Shown here piece after piece: positions 13,664-18,247 of a stretch of 18,247 nt of DNA. The stretch covers positions 1-18,247 of the forward strand of contig DBYI01000054.1 of NCBI GenBank assembly GCA_002310115.1, written 5' to 3'. The notes under the pieces are model-generated. The model was not told the DNA's origin and did no database searches. It saw nothing but the letters and a program-made list of their open reading frames with translations. The DNA comes from Ruminococcus flavefaciens. Its GTDB lineage: Bacteria > Bacillota > Clostridia > Oscillospirales > Ruminococcaceae. Numbering within the stretch: position 1 is the first letter of the stretch; each line of letters opens with the position of its first letter. The translations under genes and the position numbers were made by a program.

Positions 13664-16264
13664 ATGAAAAAGAGAGTTTTGGCAGCGGCAATTGCTGCAA
13701 TGTGCTTAGTGGGTACAGTTCCGGTTTCTGTTGTTCCGATAACAGGTGTGGCAGAAAATGAAAGCTTAGAACAAGTAGCTGCTAACAAAGAGCCCGACAA
13801 AAAGGATACAATAACAGAATTCGGAACAGGCGGGACATGGACTAATCCCGAGGATTATGACTTTATATTGAAAAATATGACATTGAATGATGTAATTGAG
13901 CTTTCAATTAAAAGTGATACTGTCGTACTTAAATGGTCAGATTTTACAGATTACAAGGGTGAGGATATAAGTTCAGAATCGTCTCTTTGGGAAAAAGAGT
14001 GGACATTTAAGATTGATGATGTGTATACTCTTATAGTATGTGGTAAAACTGATGTCATCTTTCCTGATCATGTTTATCTATCAGACAACAGTAAAAGACG
14101 TATTGATATATGTACTGATGATGTAAAGGCATTCTTAAATAAGGGCATAGGTGAAGATTCACTGAGCATAAGTGATGATATAAAGGAACATTTCCGTGTT
14201 TATGAAACATACTCGGATGAAAATACTAAGCCTGAGCGAAGGCTTGTACAGGATTTCAAGAGCATTATTAGATATTACAATGTTCCTGTACGTTTTGTTT
14301 TTACAGAATATGATAATATTGACAATATACTTGCAAGTGCATATGCAACGAAGAAGTATTATGTTGTTGAACAGCATGATGGAACATTGCAGTGTTACAA
14401 TGAACATCTGAAAGAAATGAAGTCAAATCGTCAGACTATTAAAAATGGTGAGACGGTAACTCTTCCTTACCTTGATATTCCTGAAAAAGCATTTGAGAGG
14501 TTCAATGATCCTGATTTTGTCAAAAAATATATTTCTCCTAATGTTAACGTAAAAAATGTATATTATCTCTCAGGCGAATCGAGCCACATGGGTACTGCGA
14601 TTTACTACAGAACAGACAAGGGCGATTACGTATATTATAATCATTATTCCATAGGTGAAAAGCTGTTCCCGATTGAAGATTTCTGTAAATATCAGAAAGC
14701 AATATCTGATGAGCTTGCAAAACATTCTGATGAAAACGGAAGCGGTGATATTGATATATCGGATTTAATGGATCTGTCAAAGTACGAGTTGAAAAATGTC
14801 GCTGCATCATCAGAAAACATAAAAGGCGATGCCAACTGCGACGGACAAGTTGATTTGTCAGATGCAGTAATGATAATGCAGGCTCTTGCAAATCCTAATA
14901 AGTATGGCATAGAGGGTACAGCAGAGCATCATCTTTCCGAACAGGGCAAGCTCAACGGCGATATGAACGGCGACGGTCTTACAGTAGGTGACGCACAGTC
15001 GATACAGAGAAAACTATTAGGACTTGATGAAACTGATAGCAATCAAAATATCGATAACTCAGAATATCTTTTTGGAAATGAACCGTCAGGTAGTGTTATG
15101 ACACCTCAAAGGCTTGCATTAAACTGTAATTCTTTCTGTGCTAATGGCGAAACTCTCAATGTTAAGATGTTAATGGGCGATAAATATACTTATAATCAGG
15201 AACATAATAGTTATCCTAATTATGATTCAGAGGGATATCCCGAATACAGTATCTTTGCTACTGAAAACTTTAACAAGATTGATGACGAAAGGCTTATTAT
15301 CAACGGAAAGCAGAGTGAGTTTACAAAGACATTTTCAAAAGATGATATGAAATCATTGGATATCAGCCAAAAGGAAGGCGACTACTCTTCATACTATAAT
15401 GATACTGCTGAGATAGATTTCTCAAATTATACATCAGGTAGCACAGGCTGTATATCATTCAGATTCGGCTGGAAAGCCGATGGAGAAAATCCGCTAAATC
15501 CGAAAAGTGATTTCACTGGTACAAGTCAGACAATGTATTTCTATGTTGGCGAGAACGGAACAGGTATTAGTATTAATGGCGCAGAAGCTGCGAAAAAGGC
15601 TTATGATGAAAAGTCAGATATTGATATCATGTTTTACGATTCGCCTTATGTAAAATGGAACGACAAGGAAGTAATGTCAAATCTGTATGAAAAGGTTCGC
15701 AAGCCGAATGATGAAGTTCTTCCAATCATCTTTAAATTATCATCAAGTCCCAACGGTAACTTTGAGTACAAAGGAAAAACATTGGAAGAGTATGGAAAAG
15801 AAAGATTATCTCAGAATTATTTAAAGTATGAGCAACTGCTGATTTATGGCGACTATCTGAAATATGGAGAAGATATTTACAAAACAGGTGCGTCCGATGG
15901 AACTAAATGGGTCAAGGAATTCTATGAAGAAACAATAGATGACATTGGAGAAGAACTCATTTCAAAGTATATTGTTGGAGGCGAATTTTTAAAAGATAAG
16001 CTTGAAGCAGATATTGCAGAATTAAAGAAAAAAGCTAATGATGCCTATAATGAAGCTGAAAAAGCATATTTAAAGTCCATATCTGATAAAGCTATAAAAC
16101 AGCTTGACAAGCAGAATATTAAATATGAGTACAAGACAGATCCGAAACGTCTTGTAATATATGTAACAGCAGATGAATTCAAGTCCTTAACAATAGATAA
16201 TGTATCACGCTATGGTCTTGATACTTCAGTTGCCAATGGCTTAACTGTTGACGCTGTATTCTGA
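13664..16264 (+). CDS. large secreted multidomain protein with internal type I dockerin
   Basis: 866 residues. Signal peptide 1-30 (GVA-EN cut), nearly the same as that of the 670-3264 protein, including the short NKEPDK remnant after it. The module ~68-160 (MTLNDVIELSI, LKWSDFTDYKGE, RRIDICTDDVKAFL) matches residues 254-345 of that protein. An unassigned region (~165-345) is followed by the dockerin (388-455, GDANCDGQVDLSD and GDMNGDGLTVGD). The ~410 residues after it comprise a beta-rich stretch with a cohesin/CBM-like look (~475-640), an unassigned region (~645-770), a charged helical stretch likely to be coiled coil (~780-820), and a final beta-alpha-beta unit. No catalytic signature is recognised. 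The dockerin implies attachment to a scaffoldin. A terminator follows at 16283. Confidence 0.9.
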   Translation: MKKRVLAAAIAAMCLVGTVPVSVVPITGVAENESLEQVAANKEPDKKDTITEFGTGGTWTNPEDYDFILKNMTLNDVIELSIKSDTVVLKWSDFTDYKGEDISSESSLWEKEWTFKIDDVYTLIVCGKTDVIFPDHVYLSDNSKRRIDICTDDVKAFLNKGIGEDSLSISDDIKEHFRVYETYSDENTKPERRLVQDFKSIIRYYNVPVRFVFTEYDNIDNILASAYATKKYYVVEQHDGTLQCYNEHLKEMKSNRQTIKNGETVTLPYLDIPEKAFERFNDPDFVKKYISPNVNVKNVYYLSGESSHMGTAIYYRTDKGDYVYYNHYSIGEKLFPIEDFCKYQKAISDELAKHSDENGSGDIDISDLMDLSKYELKNVAASSENIKGDANCDGQVDLSDAVMIMQALANPNKYGIEGTAEHHLSEQGKLNGDMNGDGLTVGDAQSIQRKLLGLDETDSNQNIDNSEYLFGNEPSGSVMTPQRLALNCNSFCANGETLNVKMLMGDKYTYNQEHNSYPNYDSEGYPEYSIFATENFNKIDDERLIINGKQSEFTKTFSKDDMKSLDISQKEGDYSSYYNDTAEIDFSNYTSGSTGCISFRFGWKADGENPLNPKSDFTGTSQTMYFYVGENGTGISINGAEAAKKAYDEKSDIDIMFYDSPYVKWNDKEVMSNLYEKVRKPNDEVLPIIFKLSSSPNGNFEYKGKTLEEYGKERLSQNYLKYEQLLIYGDYLKYGEDIYKTGASDGTKWVKEFYEETIDDIGEELISKYIVGGEFLKDKLEADIAELKKKANDAYNEAEKAYLKSISDKAIKQLDKQNIKYEYKTDPKRLVIYVTADEFKSLTIDNVSRYGLDTSVANGLTVDAVF

Positions 16265-16282
16265 ACATGAATTAAATATAAA

Positions 16283-16308
16283 AAGCAGCCAGTAATGGCT
16301 GCTTGTTT
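16283..16308 (+). terminator. hairpin terminator after the 13664 gene
   Basis: An 8-bp stem AAGCAGCC/GGCTGCTT (16283-16290, 16297-16304) with a 6-nt loop is followed by GTTT. It is 18 nt after the stop codon. Confidence 0.75.
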
Positions 16309-16383
16309 CATTAACAATAGGTTGGGAATGGTTTGAGCTCACTTAGCTTATAGGAACTGTATATTCGATTGGCATAATCGCAG

Positions 16384-16418
16384 AAAAACGCCCCGAAAAA
16401 ATAACTTTTCCAGGGCGT
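16384..16418 (-). terminator. minus-strand terminator of the 17324-16536 transcript
   Basis: On the minus strand ACGCCC (16413-16418) pairs with GGGCGT (16388-16393), extended by GAAAA/TTTTC inside with small bulges, and is followed by a T run (16384-16388). It is the convergent partner of the plus-strand terminator at 16283. The rest of 16309-16535 holds nothing recognised. Confidence 0.65.
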
Positions 16419-16535
16419 ATACTACTATATCTAATCGGATAATTCCATTGTATTAAATGTCATAAAAGCATAGCTGTCATTAATTCTCATTATTTTTTAA
16501 CAAATGTTTTTACATACTGCATATAAATATTCAAG

Positions 16536-17324
16536 TCAATTATCTGCTAAACCGAGAAGGATCTTCTGGATAAATTGAGCATCGCCGACAGTAAGACCAT
16601 CACCGGCGATATCTGCATTTATCTTGCCCTGTTCAGTAAGGTGTATCTCTTCTGTTCCGTCAACACCGTACTTGTTAGGGTTTGCAAGAGCCTGCATGAT
16701 AAGCACAGCATCTGACATATCAATGACACCATCGCAGTTCGTGTCTCCTGCCTTCGCCACTGTTTCGTCGTTGATATCGGATTCATATTTGTTCTTATCG
16801 CCAAGGATATTTCCTGATCTTATAGATATCTCTGATGTTCCTGTTATCGTAAAAGCTACTCTGATATTGTCTTCCGCCTTGAAGCTTTCTGTTGCGCCGT
16901 TTTTAAGCAGTGCATTGATATTATAGACGCCGTTTACTACAACATCGTCCATCCTGAACATATATACCGGCTTTCTTGCAAGCTCGCCCTCATATCTGAC
17001 TCCGTCGAGCCATATCTCGTCGATCTCAAGCTTGAGCTTACCATATTCTCCCATTGCAGTATCATTGACATTGTCGATATAGAATCCAATCTTTTCCGCG
17101 CTGACGAGCTCGTCATTATCCTTTAGGCTCCACGTCATATCGTAGTTTCCGTCAGAAGCAATGCTTTCGCCGTCAAGCTTGATATTGTCAAACTGAAGAT
17201 ACACTGTGCCTATCGGTGTTTCCTGAACCTCCTCATTTGTTCCTGCACAGGTCGGCAGACTGATAGCTGTCGACATTCCGAACATAATGGAAAGGACTGT
17301 CGATAAAACTCTGTTGTTTTTCAT
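16536..17324 (-). CDS. small secreted protein with C-terminal type I dockerin
   Basis: 262 residues, ATG at 17324 after a strong AGGAGG (17332-17337). Signal peptide ~1-28. The central beta-rich region (~37-165; GTVYLQFDNIKL, YDMTWSLKDNDELV, LEIDEIWLDGVRYEGE, VAFTITG) looks like a jelly-roll carbohydrate-binding or cohesin-like sandwich, but no family is recognised. The dockerin (193-260; GDTNCDGVIDMSD and ADIAGDGLTVGD) is at the usual C-terminal position. In its second loop Ala replaces Asn at the third ligand position. The LytTR-type operator is absent. Base composition and the dockerin sequence differ from the three internal dockerins. It is likely co-transcribed with the gene upstream at 17410. 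Confidence 0.88.
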   Translation of the reverse strand: MKNNRVLSTVLSIMFGMSTAISLPTCAGTNEEVQETPIGTVYLQFDNIKLDGESIASDGNYDMTWSLKDNDELVSAEKIGFYIDNVNDTAMGEYGKLKLEIDEIWLDGVRYEGELARKPVYMFRMDDVVVNGVYNINALLKNGATESFKAEDNIRVAFTITGTSEISIRSGNILGDKNKYESDINDETVAKAGDTNCDGVIDMSDAVLIMQALANPNKYGVDGTEEIHLTEQGKINADIAGDGLTVGDAQFIQKILLGLADN

Positions 17325-17345
17325 AAAGATACCTCCTTTGCGGGC

Positions 17346-17367
17346 AGCGTCAGTATAAGCCGACGCT
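17346..17367 (-). other. intercistronic hairpin
   Basis: AGCGTC (17346-17351) and GACGCT (17362-17367) flank a 10-nt loop. On the minus strand no T run follows, so the element would not terminate transcription and may instead mark an RNA processing or stability point between the two minus-strand genes. On the plus strand it is followed by TTTT. Confidence 0.4.
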
Positions 17368-17409
17368 TTTATGGTTTATTTGATGTTAAAAGAGCATTTC
17401 CGCCCATTA

Positions 17410-18247
17410 TTATCCGCTGAAAAGCTCCATAAGAAGCTCTGTCAGGTCTTCCTTTCTGTAGAACAGGAACCAGTTTGCCGACAATGCTTCATCAGGGATA
17501 CTGTCAATTACCTCCTCTTTTGGAAGCGCCTTTGATAATGCTTCTTCATTATCTTTGAAATATCCGTTGAAAACCGAAGCTATACCGTTTGTAACAGGCA
17601 TAATATCACTGCGGGAACCGTTTATATATACATCGGCATGCTTGTGCTGCTCAAATCTGTCATTGGGATTTGCGGCTTTCTTTGCCAAAAAGTCTGCGTC
17701 AAAAGCATTTGCCATAAAAATGTATTCCTGATTGTCATTTATAAGAAATGATCCGGTATTTTTCAACGAGAATGAGTTAGGATAATATATCCTGATGATC
17801 TCATTGTCAGTGTGACCATAGTATACGTCGCCTACCCTTACTTCAATAACACCATTGCGGTATGGTCCCCATATTTCGCCTTTGTCGTCCGTCCACTGAA
17901 CTTCATATTCCTTCCTGCCGATAACAGTTCCGCTGAATACAAGGTCTGTCTCCCTGATCGTCTCTTCAAGGCTGAATGGCTTATACATCGCAGACATTTG
18001 CTTTATCATCTGATCTATCTCCACCTCATTCCACTCGGTATTATAATCGGGAAGTACAGGCTCTGTGGTCGTCACAGGAGGTGGTGTAGTTTCTGTTGAC
18101 CGAACAGTTGTTTCATGCTGTACAGCACTTGTACTTGCATCGGCAGTCATTTCAGTTGTCCTTACTGCCGTATCTGTTGTCTTTGCGGTCGTTGCAGTGT
18201 TCCTGACAGTAGTTGAAGTACCGTTGGCGGAAGCTGTGGTTTTGGTC
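17410..18247 (-). CDS. C-terminal part of a surface protein: Thr-rich linker plus OB/NTR-like domain (5' end outside the window)
   Basis: The frame is open to the window edge beyond the internal ATG at 18150, and the extra 32 residues are the same low-complexity Thr/Ala-rich linker (TTVRNTATTAKTTDTAVRTTE), so the true start lies outside. The visible part is ~80 residues of Thr/Pro linker and then a domain (~95-225 of the visible part) with ETIRETDLVFSGTVIGRKEY, IEVRVGDVYYGH, INDNQEYIFMANAF and VTNGIASVF. This parallels the domains in the 6656, 8922 and 10605 proteins. Such linker-plus-domain proteins in Ruminococcus are usually secreted or membrane-anchored; the anchor or dockerin, if any, is off the window. 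It sits 85 nt upstream of the small dockerin gene on the same strand. Confidence 0.8.
   Translation of the reverse strand, partial: TKTTASANGTSTTVRNTATTAKTTDTAVRTTEMTADASTSAVQHETTVRSTETTPPPVTTTEPVLPDYNTEWNEVEIDQMIKQMSAMYKPFSLEETIRETDLVFSGTVIGRKEYEVQWTDDKGEIWGPYRNGVIEVRVGDVYYGHTDNEIIRIYYPNSFSLKNTGSFLINDNQEYIFMANAFDADFLAKKAANPNDRFEQHKHADVYINGSRSDIMPVTNGIASVFNGYFKDNEEALSKALPKEEVIDSIPDEALSANWFLFYRKEDLTELLMELFSG

Noticed and set aside
670..16264. Glycoside hydrolase or other catalytic domains in the large dockerin proteins
   Set aside because: No catalytic motif or characteristic fold pattern of known cellulosomal enzymes could be recognised in the unassigned regions.
16309..16383. Possible tRNA-like or small RNA sequence between the convergent terminators
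   Set aside because: No cloverleaf, promoter or other recognisable structure found.
18151..18247. ATG at 18150 as the start of the last minus-strand gene
   Set aside because: The same Thr-rich linker continues upstream in frame to the window edge and no ribosome site precedes the ATG, so the gene is truncated by the window.

Overview
The window looks like an AT-rich accessory region of a cellulosome-bearing Ruminococcus-type Firmicute (R. flavefaciens/R. albus-like). The evidence is four type I dockerin modules of the Ruminococcus style (two Ca-binding loops separated by an insert of the type ANPNKYG...LTEQG), Thr-rich linkers, strong AGGAGG ribosome sites and AgrC/AgrA-like signalling genes. 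No cohesin, glycoside hydrolase, transposase, tRNA or rRNA is visible. The last ~1.7 kb looks less AT-rich by eye than the rest.

Layout. 2-580 (+) is the 3' end of a secreted-type protein. 670-3264 (-) is a large multidomain dockerin protein. 3502-4233 and 4236-5543 (+) encode a LytTR response regulator and an AgrC/ComD-like membrane histidine kinase. 5648-6442 (+) encodes a small exported/lipoprotein-like protein and 6656-8206 (+) a second dockerin protein. 8482-8925 and 8922-10322 (+) are an overlapping pair: an XRE-HTH/sigma-region-4 fusion and a single-pass membrane protein. 10605-11225 (+) is a lipoprotein. 11604-12158 and 12151-13371 (+) are an ECF-like sigma factor and its membrane anti-sigma-like partner. 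13664-16264 (+) is a third dockerin protein. 16536-17324 and 17410-18247 (-) are a small dockerin protein and a truncated secreted protein, probably co-transcribed.

The most striking structure is a local regulon. Six promoters each carry two or three 14-bp direct repeats (consensus CTGCGWTTCAGGAC, with a distal variant CTGCTGTTTAGGAC) at a 20-bp period (19 in one), always ending 7 bp upstream of a -35 box. They precede both secreted lipoprotein-like genes, the three large dockerin genes and the ECF sigma operon. The core resembles the TTCAG-type direct repeats bound by LytTR regulators (ComE/AgrA family), and a LytTR regulator-kinase pair sits among them. The simplest model is that this two-component system activates a dispersed set of cell-surface genes plus a secondary sigma factor. 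No AgrB/AgrD-type signal genes are visible, so the input is unknown.

The intergenic regions are themselves duplicated. Three copies of a ~130-bp cassette (42 identical bp, a terminator hairpin, then operator and promoter) separate the genes from 10.3 to 13.7 kb. The secreted products are mosaics of a few shared modules (dockerin, a repeating beta-alpha-beta unit, an MTLNDV...WSDF module, a lipocalin-like barrel and an OB/NTR-like domain), which suggests growth by duplication and shuffling. All functional statements are inferred from reading the sequence; no database search was made.
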